From positions 8,457,719 through 8,521,718 of the forward strand of contig NC_064046.1 in assembly GCF_932526225.1 (NCBI RefSeq): a stretch of 64,000 nt of DNA, read 5' to 3'. This document shows positions 32,909-43,289 of the stretch, piece after piece. This DNA comes from Nematostella vectensis (Eukaryota; Cnidaria; Anthozoa; Actiniaria; Edwardsiidae). The position numbers and the translations under genes were made by a program. Below the pieces are notes generated by a model that made no database searches, had not been told where the DNA came from, and worked only from the letters and a program-made list of their open reading frames with translations. Numbering within the stretch: position 1 is the first letter of the stretch; every line of letters starts with the position of its first letter.

Positions 32909-34858
32909 TTATCCATTTCTATAGGCTAACCTTACACATTCAGAAATAATTTTTAGGGCTTGTTCTAATTGTTGCTGCTGAGAGTTCATTGGATACTGCT
33001 GTCTACCTGTGGGAAGTTGATTAGTTGTGGGTTGCTGATACCCCTGTGGGTTACCTGGGAATGGGCGAAACATCGGGTTGTTTGTTGGTGGACAGTACGC
33101 TTGTGGGTTGCCTGTGGGGGCCTGATATCTTGCTTGTGGGATACCTGTGGATCCGCTAGGAGCGCCTTGTCTTCTTTGCTGGAAACGGTTGTTGACTGGG
33201 AATTTCCGAGTTACAGCGGGATCCCTTTGTCTTCTAAGCCCTGGAATTTGACTTTTTAAGCTTGCGACTAGTTTTTTCGTTCCCGTTTGGTTATTTAAGT
33301 GTACATTATCTCTGTATACACTTTCGTCGATATCTCCATTACGTGATAAGCAAACACCTCTATTGTCTGCAAAATACACCTTTGCACACCTAGAAGACAA
33401 TCGCTCAGATGCACTGTTAACGACGTCTATTATGTCATTTTTAGCATGATCTCTCAAGTGAAACGTTAAGCCAGATACAACTATTTTGCTTTGGGGCCAT
33501 AATTTAATGCACTCTTCCACGATATTCTCGATATTAGAGCAGATTTGTTCTGTGGGAAGTTCACGTATGTCGTTTGTTCCTGTATGCAATATGACGTATT
33601 CGTACTTATTGCCAGCCTCGCATCCCATTGTGCTCAAGTGGTCCAGCATCTCAATCGTGCCTCCTTGTACATATTGTTTGTTTACATATCTACCTCTCGC
33701 GAACCGGCTTTGAATAATTCCTCCAAAGATAGAATCAGAGAGCATCAGAATATTTCCGGAGGTTTCTGCGAGCGTAGTATTTCCTCTTGTCGTATTCTCT
33801 GTTGCTGTCTGGGCTGGTCTAGGTTCAGTTTCGCCTCTGGTTGTGCGAGAGGAGTCGACTATTTGTTGTTGATTTCCATTGATTGGTGATTCAATATTAC
33901 CGCTAGAAGCAAGCTGCGGCAAATCGTTCGTGTTTGGAGAGTTTACGATACTAGAGCTGCTAGCCACTGTCGTCCGCAGTGTTGTTTGTGTATTAATTTG
34001 TCGTTCCACCTGTTCCACTTGTTCAGAATCCGATGGCTCGCCGCTCTCTTCGTCCTCTGAGTCATCGTCGCTGGATTCTTCAGCGTCCATTTCGATTTTG
34101 GTTTCTATGAATGTCAATCGCTGCTCACATTTTTCGAGGTCTAATTTAGTCTCGCGAATTTTATTTCCAAGTTTGGAATGTGAGCTCTGCAAACCTTTCA
34201 GATCAGCAAGGACTTTATCTTGCTTTGTTTCGTCTAGCTTCCGATTCATTTCCATAATTAATTCTTTCCGGCTATTCTTCTGTTGGCATTCCAGATCTTT
34301 GATTAGAATTAGTTGCTCGTTCATATCCATACTAAGATCGGATAATTTCTTGTCAAACTTTTCAATGAAGCCTTTCATCATTTCTTTGAAATCGAGAAAT
34401 TCTTGATATCGGTCATCATGACCTTTTTGATCTGAGCTGTCCTTTAAGGCGACCTTTGAACTACACGGTTCAGAGAGTTCGACTGGATCCGTTGTTTCTT
34501 GCTCAGTTACAATAGATTCCTGTTCGATAATATCACAATCAGTTGTCTGATTTGTCTGTCCAGAGTAATCAAGTAAAGACATCAGTTTCTTGATGAGATA
34601 ATCTTTATCAGTACCCTGCAGTTGTACGGTCTTCGTAGACGGATAAAAGTTCACCGTTATATTTTCGAATCGGTAAACTTCGGAGTTTTCTTTTGAAGAA
34701 TGACTTATCAAAGCGTCTTGATCTCCATCCTGCAGTTCTTTAATGCAAAATTCCAAAAGTGACTTTGCATTCGAATTCCATTTGAATTGTTTCTTGGATG
34801 GTAGGTAACTTAGGAACTTAGTAAGTTCAGAGTGTTCTGAAGCCGCTTCCGACGCCAT
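32909..34858 (-). CDS. LINE B ORF1: coiled coil plus SGNH esterase domain
   Basis: 649 residues. Residues about 160-265 form a predicted coiled coil (EFLDFKEMMKGFIEKFDKKL, QEKNSRKEL-like heptads), then an acidic stretch (EESSDDDSEDEESGE). Residues about 370-540 form an SGNH hydrolase: ILMLSDSIFGG (block I), VILHTGTNDIRELP (intact GTND) and VYRDNVHLNNQTG (Asp-x-x-His). The tail is rich in Gln, Asn, Pro and Tyr. Esterase-type ORF1 proteins are known in CR1 and related LINE clades, where they are thought to form ribonucleoprotein particles and perhaps bind membranes. Both catalytic boxes are intact here, unlike in the DIRS-linked hydrolase at 12142. Confidence 0.85.
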   Translation of the reverse strand: MASEAASEHSELTKFLSYLPSKKQFKWNSNAKSLLEFCIKELQDGDQDALISHSSKENSEVYRFENITVNFYPSTKTVQLQGTDKDYLIKKLMSLLDYSGQTNQTTDCDIIEQESIVTEQETTDPVELSEPCSSKVALKDSSDQKGHDDRYQEFLDFKEMMKGFIEKFDKKLSDLSMDMNEQLILIKDLECQQKNSRKELIMEMNRKLDETKQDKVLADLKGLQSSHSKLGNKIRETKLDLEKCEQRLTFIETKIEMDAEESSDDDSEDEESGEPSDSEQVEQVERQINTQTTLRTTVASSSSIVNSPNTNDLPQLASSGNIESPINGNQQQIVDSSRTTRGETEPRPAQTATENTTRGNTTLAETSGNILMLSDSIFGGIIQSRFARGRYVNKQYVQGGTIEMLDHLSTMGCEAGNKYEYVILHTGTNDIRELPTEQICSNIENIVEECIKLWPQSKIVVSGLTFHLRDHAKNDIIDVVNSASERLSSRCAKVYFADNRGVCLSRNGDIDESVYRDNVHLNNQTGTKKLVASLKSQIPGLRRQRDPAVTRKFPVNNRFQQRRQGAPSGSTGIPQARYQAPTGNPQAYCPPTNNPMFRPFPGNPQGYQQPTTNQLPTGRQQYPMNSQQQQLEQALKIISECVRLAYRNG

Positions 34859-34909
34859 ATTTCACCTCCACCGAATACATACACGATGAGTTCAAATGAG
34901 AAGAGGCTC

Positions 34910-35700
34910 GCGGGGGTGGGTACGGGAGGGGACCCTTTGGGGGGGGGCGTCAGGGGGAAATTTTAAAATCTAGACCTCTAAACTTGGCTTTTGGTGCATT
35001 TTTGTGCAATAGTTATTGACATTTTATAACCAAAATTTACCACTGATTGATGCACAAATAAGGTATAAAACATCAATTCTTTATCAAGTTCATAGGAAAA
35101 ATTGAGCAATAATGGTCCATTTGTCTTTAAATCCTGAAGTAAAAGATTTTCCAATTTACCAAATGCATTAAAAGTCACTGTTTGAAATGCTTACAAAGGG
35201 CCTGCAATTTGTATGTTGATGTTGCTCTTGCAGTAGAATTTGGATCTGCAATTCTTTTTTATCTACTATTTCTTCCTCTACTCCATCCAATTAATTCACC
35301 AATCAATATTCAGTCCTTTCTTTACTATCTGGTCTTTATACCACTTGAAATACAGAAACCTTGAAGCAAATTGAGAAGCAAACAATTAATTTAATAACCT
35401 TTCACTCCTACATGATCAGAGTCTTTGATGTGATTTTGTCTCACCAACACTGTCACATCTGTGAAATAAATGGGTCTCAAACTTTCTCATGACCTGGAAG
35501 GGGGTTCAGGGAAAACAGAAGTTTCACTTAATACATATTTACCAGTACATGGTTTGCTACATGATTTGAAGGGGATCATGTGCTATTTAACCCCCTCAGT
35601 CACAAACACTGCTTTTTCCAACAGAAAAAAAAAAACTTTCTCCTGACCTGGAAGGCGGTGCAGGGAAAACAAGAAAGGCAGTGCAGGGAAAAGTTATACC
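34910..35700. other. Non-coding part of the hAT element (3' region)
   Basis: Between LINE B and the end of the transposase frame. No ORF of note; AT-rich, with two similar segments near 35,485 and 35,640 (CTTTCTC, TGACCTGGAAGG, GCAGGGAAAA). Confidence 0.5.
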
Positions 35701-35709
35701 TAATAGTTA

Positions 35710-37047
35710 CTAGTAGTACATGCTTTCATAGTCATCAGAGTCCGAGTCACTCTCTGAATCTGGAGGTGTCTCCGCCATGATGGCCTTGGCCACTGATGAA
35801 GCATCTTCCCTTTCCAGGACCCTCAAGTAGTTAATCTCAGCCTCCTCATCCGCAACCTGACTCTCCTGATCCTCGTCCATCCTAGCTCCCTCGTCTGGAT
35901 GGGTAAGAGGAGCCTCCTCTTCAGGATGGGGAGGAGCATACAGCTGTCTCAGCTTGACAATGGCTCTCTGGACTCGCTGCTCGTTCTTTCTGTCCTCCGC
36001 TAGCTTCTTTGATCTATGCCTCTTCTTCTGCAGAAACCAGGTCTCCACTGCAGATGTCAGCATGCTGTGTGACTCTGGGCTATTGACTGGTGGTCCATTG
36101 ATTGACATGCAGAGCAAGGCGTTGAGCATCTCACCACCCAGTCTGGTCCGGAGGCGGTTTTTGATCAGCTTCACCTTGCTTGCTCCTCTCTCTGGCCATG
36201 CATTTGACAGTGGCAGGACCAAAGCAACCTTGGCAATGTGCACCAATAACGGATACACATGTCCATAAAAAGTCTTCAGTTCAATGATTCTCTCCAGACA
36301 CCATTGAGTGGCACTCCCTGTCAGTGTGTCAGGCTTTAGTTGGGACTTTAGGTTCGTGTGCAGGTCGTACTTGAACTTCCCCCATTCTGCTCTGAGCTCA
36401 TTCTGCTGTGATTCTTCAAAGAAATGGGCAGCCAACAATCTACCTTGTCAGAGCCATAGGAGCTAAAGAGAGAAGACTGTGGTGTTGGTAGTGCCTCTGG
36501 GTCGAAGAATGACAGGGCTGACATCACTGGAAGGCTGCCTGCAAATCGTCTGTCGATGTTTTGGCAAAGTGTGTCTGTATACTTGCGCGCAAGGCCTGCC
36601 ACCTGGACTTCAACATCACCTTTAAGGAGAATGCCTGTGTGTTTAAACTGTCCGTGCTGTGGGTGCAAGTCAGCCTTGAGCTCTTTGCAGACGATGTTGG
36701 ACTGTATGATCTTTTGTAGCTCGTCTTTGGCACGGTCAATAGCAGGCTGGACTTGGGCGAAGTTCAGAGTACTTATTTGGAGTTCTTTAGACAGGTTTGC
36801 TAAGTGTGACAGTACATTCTTGAGGATGATGATGATGCCCAGAAACTTGGGGTATGCCATCTTCTTGAGTAGACCAGTTGCAACCGGACAGGACTCGAAT
36901 GCCGACAGTGTCTGCAGTACCGCCCAGAAGTCAGCGTACACAGTTTTAACTGCTGCGTCGAAGCTAAGCCATCTTGTGTGGCAAGCTCTCTTCAGCTTCC
37001 TGAAGAGAGCTTGTGGAAGGCCAGGACCTTTTCGCAGCCAGGTAGCC
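35710..37047 (-). pseudogene. hAT transposase, C-terminal half
   Basis: Two frames overlap with a shift near 36,400-36,440. The upstream one contains LFRKLKRACHTRWLSFDAAV (the conserved TRW box). The downstream one contains LSNAWPERGASKVKLIKNRL, ALLCMSINGPP, the hAT C-terminal dimerisation region, and ends with an acidic Ser-rich tail. The family resembles TTF-finger hAT proteins such as the ZNF862 group. Near the junction with the N-terminal half, the expected HC-x-x-H and following helices are missing, so there is an internal deletion as well as the frameshift. Confidence 0.75.
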
Positions 37048-37109
37048 TCTTGGCCTTGCGCACGGTGTTGCGCATCAGAGCGTAACAAAAATTCTGGTAA
37101 AAATCACAA

Positions 37110-37295
37110 AACTGCACAATCTATCGCGCCTTTTTTGCCCTTTTTTGCCCTTTTTGTCTACATCGCGCCTTTTTTTGCCTATTTGCTTTGCGCCTTTTTT
37201 TGCCTTTTTTGCCTTGCGCCTTTTTTTGCCCATAGCGCCTTTTTGTGCCTCGCGCGTTTTTTTGCCTTTTTTGCCCATCGCGCCTTTCTGAGTTT
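37110..37295 (+). repeat. Left subterminal array of GCGCCTTTTTTGCC motifs
   Basis: At least eight copies of GCGCCTTTTTTTGCC or shorter versions lie in a row in the first 240 bases of the BEN element. The matching inverted array is at 42120-42270. Such repeats are usual transposase-binding sites. Confidence 0.75.
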
Positions 37296-37321
37296 TCGCT
37301 ATCATCGCTGTTACAGAAGCC

Positions 37322-38449
37322 ATGCCTAAGTTAAGCGGACGCGAAAGACTTTTACAATCAAAAGAGAAGAAAAGACAGCAGCAACGAGACCGTGCTAAAA
37401 TATTTTACGAAAAAAGAAAAAAAAGAAAAGAGAGCATAACAGCCTTCAAAAAATCGTCAGAGCAAAAAAAGAGCGCTTGACAAGGTGAGAAATGTGCTTC
37501 CAAAAACATCTGAAAAAAAGGCAAAGATCTTAGAGCACCTCCTGAACAGCCCGAAGACACGAGAGCTGATTTCAGATCAGTTAGAGCCGCACCAACTAAC
37601 CATTGACACAGCGAAGGCCGTATTACAAGATGCCAGAGAGGCGATTTCAACACTCAAGCAACAACGAACTAACGACGCAAGGGTTGCCATGAGTGTAGGG
37701 TTGTCAATGATTTGCGGCACAAACGTGTCTAAAACCGGTCTAGGGGGTTCAGTAGCAAAGAAGCTTGGGGTGTCAAACCGGAGGTTGAAAATAAGTTTGC
37801 AGCACCGTGCTCTGGCCATGCCAGTGGGGGGAGCGAAGGCTACCCCTGAACGTAAAACAAGAAGTGACTCTGTTTCCAATGAAAATCGCAAGGCTGTCGA
37901 AGACTTTTGGGCCAGTGTAGGAATCTCACGCCCTACAGGAAATAAGCGTGACAACATAAGGAAAAGGACAGGGCCTAATGAATTCGTAGAACACGAGAAA
38001 TACATCCTAGAGAAAACGCAGACAGAGGTATACCTCGAATTTCAACAAAAACACCCAAACATAAAGATGGGCCAGCGTTGCTTTGAGGAGTGCAAACCTT
38101 TTTTTGTAATCCCTGCACGCGCGCAGGATAGGATCTCATGCTGCTGTAGAGCGCATGTTGAAATACAAATGCTCTTTAAGTGTGTGATGGCTTACCGCAA
38201 AAGCCATGACCCAGTGGAAGGCGTTAAAGTGTATCCTACTTGTCTGACGTTGTAGAGGACACCCTTTGTCCGTTGGATGAAGATGCAAATTTCCACAGTA
38301 AATGTTGTATTGAGAGAGAATGCAGTAATTGTGGAGTAGAGAGACTCAAACGGCTGCCAGGGGAAAGCAGTGGCGATGAAATGGTAGAAGTGAAATGGGA
38401 GAGGTTTGAATACATAACAATACCTGCACACCAAAAATTGCTGCCCTAA
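37322..38449 (+). pseudogene. Transposase-like protein of unclassified family (N-terminal part)
   Basis: ATG at 37322 opens a basic N-terminus (MPKLSGRERLLQSKEKKRQQ) that is lost after 53 codons at a seven-A run (37458-37464). With six A the frame would join RALDKVRNVLPKTSEKKAKI. The main frame (37485-38255) then has a helix-turn-helix-like VAKKLGVSNRRLKISL and a conserved-looking block (YLEFQQKHPNIKMGQRCFEE, KPFFVIPARAQDRISCCCR, AHVEIQMLF). A second shift near 38230 leads to a Cys-rich piece (DTLCPLDE, KCCIERECSNCG, VKWERFEYI) ending at 38449. I have seen this type in marine invertebrate and fish genomes as an uncharacterised transposon protein. The expected DDE catalytic part is absent. Confidence 0.55.
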
Positions 38450-38636
38450 AAATACCTCAGAAGCCTAAATAAAAATATCATTTCTAAGAAAAAGGCCTAT
38501 TTTTTTTCTCTGATAACCCCTAAATATTACTTGAGGCCCAATTTTGACCCCTGAAAAATATGATGAGCACCACTATCAGGTCAACATGGAAGAAGTCCAC
38601 CAATACCCAGGAGGAAATATTGTGCTGTCTTACTTC

Positions 38637-41600
38637 CTAGATTTGTACGATATTTGCAGAAGGAAAGACTTTAAAAAAAGAATCAAAAATAAAAGTTTTG
38701 GCCATGGGATTAAGGGGCCTCTTTCCTTTCCCACCATTCATATTAACATTAAATAAATCATCCGGATTTGGGTACAAACACAAAAGAAGTTTTACTGCAA
38801 AATTAGTCTTGGACTTACAAATACTACCTAAGTTATAAAGAAAAGTGTCATCTGGTAAAGTATTTTGCGGGCTGTGAGGTGTTAGCGTTAGCGATGGCGG
38901 AGAGCAATTACTGCTATTAAAAGAAGGAAAGTGAAAAGAATCTTGATGATCAGGTGGTGAAGGATCCAACATAAGTGATGAATATGATGGTAATACAGGG
39001 AAAAAGGGAAACGGTATATCAGGAAGGCTGTCTGTAAATGATGTTGATGGTGTAACAGCAGATGGTGTGGTAGCAATTGTGGTTGTTTGTGTGATTGAAG
39101 CTTCAGGTGTGGTGGCAATTAGGGTGGTCTGTGTGGTTAATGATGGTGTGGTGGCAATTAGGGTGGTCTGTGTGGTTAATGATGGTGTGGTGGCAATTAG
39201 GGTGGTCTGTGTGGTTAATGATGGTGTGGTGGCAATTAGGGTGGTCTGTGTGGTTAATGATGGTGTGGTGGCAATTAGGGTGGTCTGTGTGGTTAATGAT
39301 GGTGTGGTGGCAATTGGAGGGGTTTGTGAGGTTGATGTATCAGTCGTGCTGGCAATTGGAGGGGTTTGTGTAGTTGCAGATGTTTTGATAATGGGTATTG
39401 TTTGCACAGCAGCTCAAATGGTTTGCGGAGTAGGTGTGGGTGTGTAAGTGTGGCTGAGTAGATCTAATATACGATGATGTGTGGTTTCCATGTTGTTAAT
39501 TTTATCCAGAAGTACACTTATATCTGCATTGCAGCTGTCTACTTTTTCAGAAAGGAGCAGCAGCTTCTCCTCACAGCTTTCAGAGGGAAGGGTCATATTG
39601 TTGATATTATCTATTTTTCCTGATTTGGGGGTAAAAGTAAGGGGGGTCGGGGGTACTTGTTGTATTTGGTGTAGATCTTCTGGGCTTGGCAGCATGCCAT
39701 CTTCAATAAGTTTGATGTATCCATCTTCCTGCCTCATCAAACTTAGCTTGTCATCTAAAAAGATACAAAATGTAGTGTGAGATCTCAGTCAAATAATTTC
39801 CAATTTGTTTATGGTAAGTTATTGATATTTCCTTTGTTTATTTTGATTCATATTTAAACATTTTTGTTTTCTTTAAGAGATAATTTCTAAATGTGTTGGC
39901 CTGTCTATATCTGTCTTTCCTATGAAACAGGTTCCTAGAAGTATTGCTGTTTCTAGCATGCTTTTGGGCCTTTTCTAGTGCATCTCAAATTGAACAAGGC
40001 AAAATCATAAACATCAGTCAAACTTCCAGACTCCTGATTGTTGTTGAGTGCAATTGAGCATTCTTTTAAAAGACAGGAAATGGGCTGGATTGGACACGAG
40101 CAAAACATTATAAAAACCTGACCATGGAAACATTTGGAAAATGAATCTCCTAAATTGCACGGTCTAAATTGCCTAAATAATATTAGCCATATCAAATAAT
40201 TTATAAACATTAATTGATACAATTAATAACAAACAAACCAAGATAACAAATCAATCTGTAACATTGATTATCAATGCCCTCAAATAATGAACTGCATTTC
40301 GGAATTATCACATATGGATACATATGGATATTTCTGACCATTTACCAACGTTTATTATTTCTTAAATTCCTTACATGAAAGTATAAAGAAACATATTTTT
40401 CTTCAAAAAAAGTGAGAGAGATGCTGGTAAATTTCAAGTGGAGCTTTCATATACAAATAATTTGGTCAGAAATTGACATTTATAGCACTTGTTTCAAGAC
40501 AAAAAGAAAATTGAATAGAAAAACTCTTTTAATTCTTGGATTACACTGGCCATATATTCTAAGATAGCAAAAATTGGCTTCTATTTTCAAATCATATAGC
40601 TTGCTACCAGCTCGTGTTCAGGGTTATTTGGAAATGTTTTGCGTTTTCCAATGTCAGCCTTTGTGTGTGTATGTATATTATTATGCAATTATATGTTAGA
40701 CAAATATGTGAGTTAAAAATTAAAAGTTGAAATTGAGAAATATCATACAAATACAAATGGGATTTGGGAATTTTATGGTGACATTTCAGGAGGCCATTTC
40801 AGTGCTGTATGGTCAACATATCAGTCCCCTCAAGTCATTTCTTGCATAATTTCAACGATGTGCCTCCGAAAGCAATATTCTATACCTTGAAAGGTTTAAT
40901 GTTAGCACCCATAAGGACTAATTTTTTATCAAGAATGACAAGTTTTGCTCATCACAATCAATGTTTTGATCTCAATAGGAAAAAAGCGTTCCAAAACCAT
41001 TAAGCCTTGAAGATTCATAGCGAGAAAAAAAGGCCATAGTGATTGAATACTGTGCCTTAATATTTGAAAGAAAAAGCTTGTAATTTTGAAAACATACCTT
41101 AATTCGATAAGAAAACGTCAGGCAACGTTTTACCACGCTAATATTAGATAGGTCTTTACACATTTCCGTCGAGGGCGCTGATTGGCATATACTAACACGT
41201 GCGGTGATTGGCTTGGCTAAAACAAAAGCCTGAGGTCGATCGGCTGAACGAAAAACACGCTCTAATCGAAAGTTGACAGAGCCGTCACTGAAATTCTTGG
41301 TACCGCTCTCTACGTTCAGGTAGAAATGAAAACCTTTGATAAGGATATGCTACCTTCGCTAAATGATAGTGAAAGAACAATAGCAAGAAATCGACCGTGG
41401 GGACACATTACACTGTCAACAAATCCTATTGCAAAATAACGGAATAGCGAGAAGAATCCAAATTAACCGTAAGACACAGAACATGAGTTTACATACCTGC
41501 CACTGCCAACACCTTGGTTCTATAGGTCTTTCTTGACCAATTTACGTTAGTGTACTCCCCAACACGCATCTCCTCCACAGCCTGGCTGCTCTGGACCACG

Positions 41601-41686
41601 CCGACTTCTTTGGTAGAAATAAAAAGAACAAGACCATACGGCGGCCATATCTTGTCGGACTCACCGGTGTTCAATCGTCTCGACAT
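38637..41686 (-). CDS. BEN-domain protein, two exons, with 13-residue repeats and one in-frame TGA
   Basis: Exon 1 (41686-41497) encodes MSRRLNTGESDKIWPPYG, VGEYTNVNWSRKTYRTKVLA and ends at GTATGT. Exon 2 starts at 39754 after TTTTTAG; the phases agree. Exon 2 encodes a coiled coil (EEKLLLLSEKVDSCNADISV), then five to six tandem copies of a 13-residue unit (ATTPSLTTQTTLI; 39 bp, about 39095-39345). A C-terminal BEN domain follows (FAVKLLLCLYPNPDDLFNVN, GGKGKRPLNPMAKTFIFDS), ending at a TAG near 38637. A TGA at 39414-39416 breaks the frame before the repeats, with coding on both sides in the same frame. BEN domains bind DNA or chromatin proteins. The gene lies wholly inside the 5.5-kb element, convergent with the transposase-like gene. 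A role as regulator or host-chromatin adaptor of the element is speculation. Confidence 0.65.
39095..39345. repeat. 39-bp coding tandem repeat in the BEN gene
   Basis: GATGGTGTGGTGGCAATTAGGG-type units of 39 bases, about six copies, nearly identical, which suggests recent expansion. They encode a Thr-rich 13-residue unit on the minus strand. Confidence 0.85.
39755..41496 (-). other. Intron of the BEN gene
   Basis: 1.74 kb, starting GTATGT (minus, 41496) and ending TTTTTAG (39755). No other gene seen. Contains AT-rich sequence and a short direct repeat of ACATATGGAT at 40311-40330. Confidence 0.55.
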
Positions 41687-42119
41687 TCTAAGTGAACAAG
41701 GGCGAGTGAACAACAAGATAGAACAACAACAATTTATGCTTAAGCTTTTAAGTATTCAAAGAAAAAGACTACATCGGAAAGTAGAACTAAATAGTAACTA
41801 AGAACAAATTTTATTAAACTTTGATTTTTAATTTTGTTGTGAATAAGCATTTGTTGAGAATGAAGTGATGATGATGCTACATAGAGATATACACCGCCAA
41901 CTCCTGGTTTTGCCGGGATTTTTTATATCACTACTAAAACTAATTCCCGACAGTTTTTTTTAACGATTGCCATATTACTTCGATGATCATATTGTTAATC
42001 AATATAATCGGAAAAAATAAAATAGGATGGCTGCTATATCTAACACAATTGAATTGAATTCCGTTAACTTTTTGCATGCACACATGAAGAAATAATAGAA
42101 GCAACCAAACTTACCCTTA

Positions 42120-42270
42120 AAAATGCAAAAATCAGATGGGCAAAAATTGGCAGGGCAAAATCAGCGCACGATAGGGCAAAAATGGCTAAGGGCAAAAAAG
42201 GCAAAAATTGGCAGGGAAAATAAGTGCGCGATAAGGCAAAAATCAGGCAAAAAAGGCAAAACACTGTTTT
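42120..42270 (-). repeat. Right subterminal array of GCAAAAAAGGC motifs
   Basis: GGGCAAAAATGG, GGCAAAAAAGGCAAAAATTGG and GCGCGATAAGGCAAAAATC repeats, the inverted counterpart of 37110-37295. Confidence 0.7.
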
Positions 42271-42521
42271 ATCGATGAAATGATTCATCAGAAAGTTCCG
42301 TGTAACAACATACCCCATACTTCGAGAAAAAAATTCGAAGCTTTCACTTTGGTTAGAGAAAATAGTATTGCTATTTTTTAAACTACGATAATCAAGCTAT
42401 TCTATCCCGAATTCGTGATACGTATAACGCAAAAAATACGAAATGCCAGCAAATCTAAAACAAAATTTCTAGAAATTCCTTGTTTAGCCAGGCTTGCACA
42501 ACACCGTGCGCAAGGCCTCTT

Positions 42522-43281
42522 CAGCTTTGCTGCAAATCCATTTCTGGCTCCCAGCATCACACTTGCTCCATCTGAACACAGGCCATGAATGTTAGACAGT
42601 TCTAATCCACAAGTAATAATAATAATAATAATAATAGTAGTTTCTAACAGTTCTGTGAAGTTGTCTAGCAGAGCTTCTGTATTAGCTGACTCGTGGCTTT
42701 CCAGGACATTTTTTGTGCCAAGGAAAGCCACAGCCGCTCTGTTCTCTTCGGTGTCAACAAACTGCACAAATGTTATCATTTGCTCCAAGGCTGCAGCATC
42801 AGTGACATCGTCAACCAAGACACCAAACACACCACTCCTTTTGATACCTTCAATCACAGTCTTCTGGATTGTCTCACCTATGGTCAAGAAAACTTCCCTG
42901 ATAGAGCCCTGACTTCTGTGTTCAAAGTACTTTACATCTGGCACACCTACATCCTCCAAAAAGTTGATCAAGGACAGGAACTTCCGGTTGGCAACATTCT
43001 CCCTTGCCATGAAGTAAGCACATCCAAAAGCTTTGTGCACTGCAGTGAAGTGTGTACTCTGTTTTTTTCTCCAGTTCTCTGTGAATGATGCTGCCTCTCC
43101 TTTGTTGGCTTTCTGTTTCGCAGCTACGCTTGTGGGTGTCACAACCACCAGGGTCTGTCACCGCAGCCTTCTTAAACCTGACGGAAGGCAGCAAGACAAA
43201 CTTGTCACTTTTGTTTTGCTGGTTTACGTGCTTGTGCTTCCTGAACAGGAGGCAGTACATCCCTTCACCCTCCACATACAC
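42522..43281 (-). pseudogene. hAT transposase, N-terminal half with TTF-type finger
   Basis: The first frame (43281 to about 43130) gives MYCLLFRKHKHVNQQNKSDK and FVLLPSVRFKKAAVTD, the TTF-type finger region of ZNF862-like hAT proteins. After a frameshift it continues AAKQKANKGEAASFTENWRK, FGVLVDDVTDAAALEQMITF (first catalytic Asp region) and LSNIHGLCSDGASVMLGARNG (the SDGASVM box with the second Asp). An (ATT)n microsatellite at about 42617-42637 adds a run of Ile codons. The frame is cut at 42521 by the BEN element and resumes at 37047. Confidence 0.75.
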
Positions 43282-43289
43282 TAGCCACC

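Larger units (their letters stand above)
29041..34905 (-). mobile_element. LINE B, full-length two-ORF non-LTR retrotransposon
   Basis: ORF1 (34858-32909) and ORF2 (32878-29402) are both open, separated by 30 bases. The 3' end carries AATAAAAT followed by a short (CTGT)n tail (plus-strand GACAGACAGACAGACAG at 29044-29060), a microsatellite-type tail as in CR1/L2-like clades. The 5' end lies between the ORF1 start and about 34,950. Intact frames suggest a recent insertion and possible activity. Confidence 0.8.
37052..42517. mobile_element. 5,466-bp DNA element with 23-bp TIRs carrying a BEN-domain gene and a transposase-like gene
   Basis: Both ends read GGCCTTGCGCACGGTGTTG inward (22 of 23 identical). 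TCTT flanks each side (37048-37051 and 42518-42521), a 4-bp target duplication. Removing the element plus one TCTT restores hAT transposase reading (AAKLKRLPGCEKVLAFH) across the junction. Next to each end lies a cluster of GCCTTTTTTGCC-like motifs in inward orientation. Two genes converge in the middle: a plus-strand protein with transposase-like features and a minus-strand BEN-domain protein. The superfamily is not assigned; 4-bp duplications occur in Chapaev, Academ and Ginger groups. Confidence 0.75.

Noticed and set aside
33486-34406. Several plus-strand ORFs of 75-175 codons
   Set aside because: Shadows of LINE B ORF1 on the opposite strand.
36556-37329. 257-residue plus ORF
   Set aside because: Antisense shadow of the hAT transposase plus the GCCTTTTTTGCC array; no domain and repetitive Phe/Ala content.
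39414-39416. TGA as selenocysteine codon in the BEN gene
   Set aside because: No SECIS-like structure looked for could be supported, and the protein is not of a selenoprotein family; premature stop or error is simpler.
39067-39447. Val-rich plus ORFs (VVAIRVVCVVNDG repeats)
   Set aside because: Antisense reading of the 39-bp coding repeat in the BEN gene.
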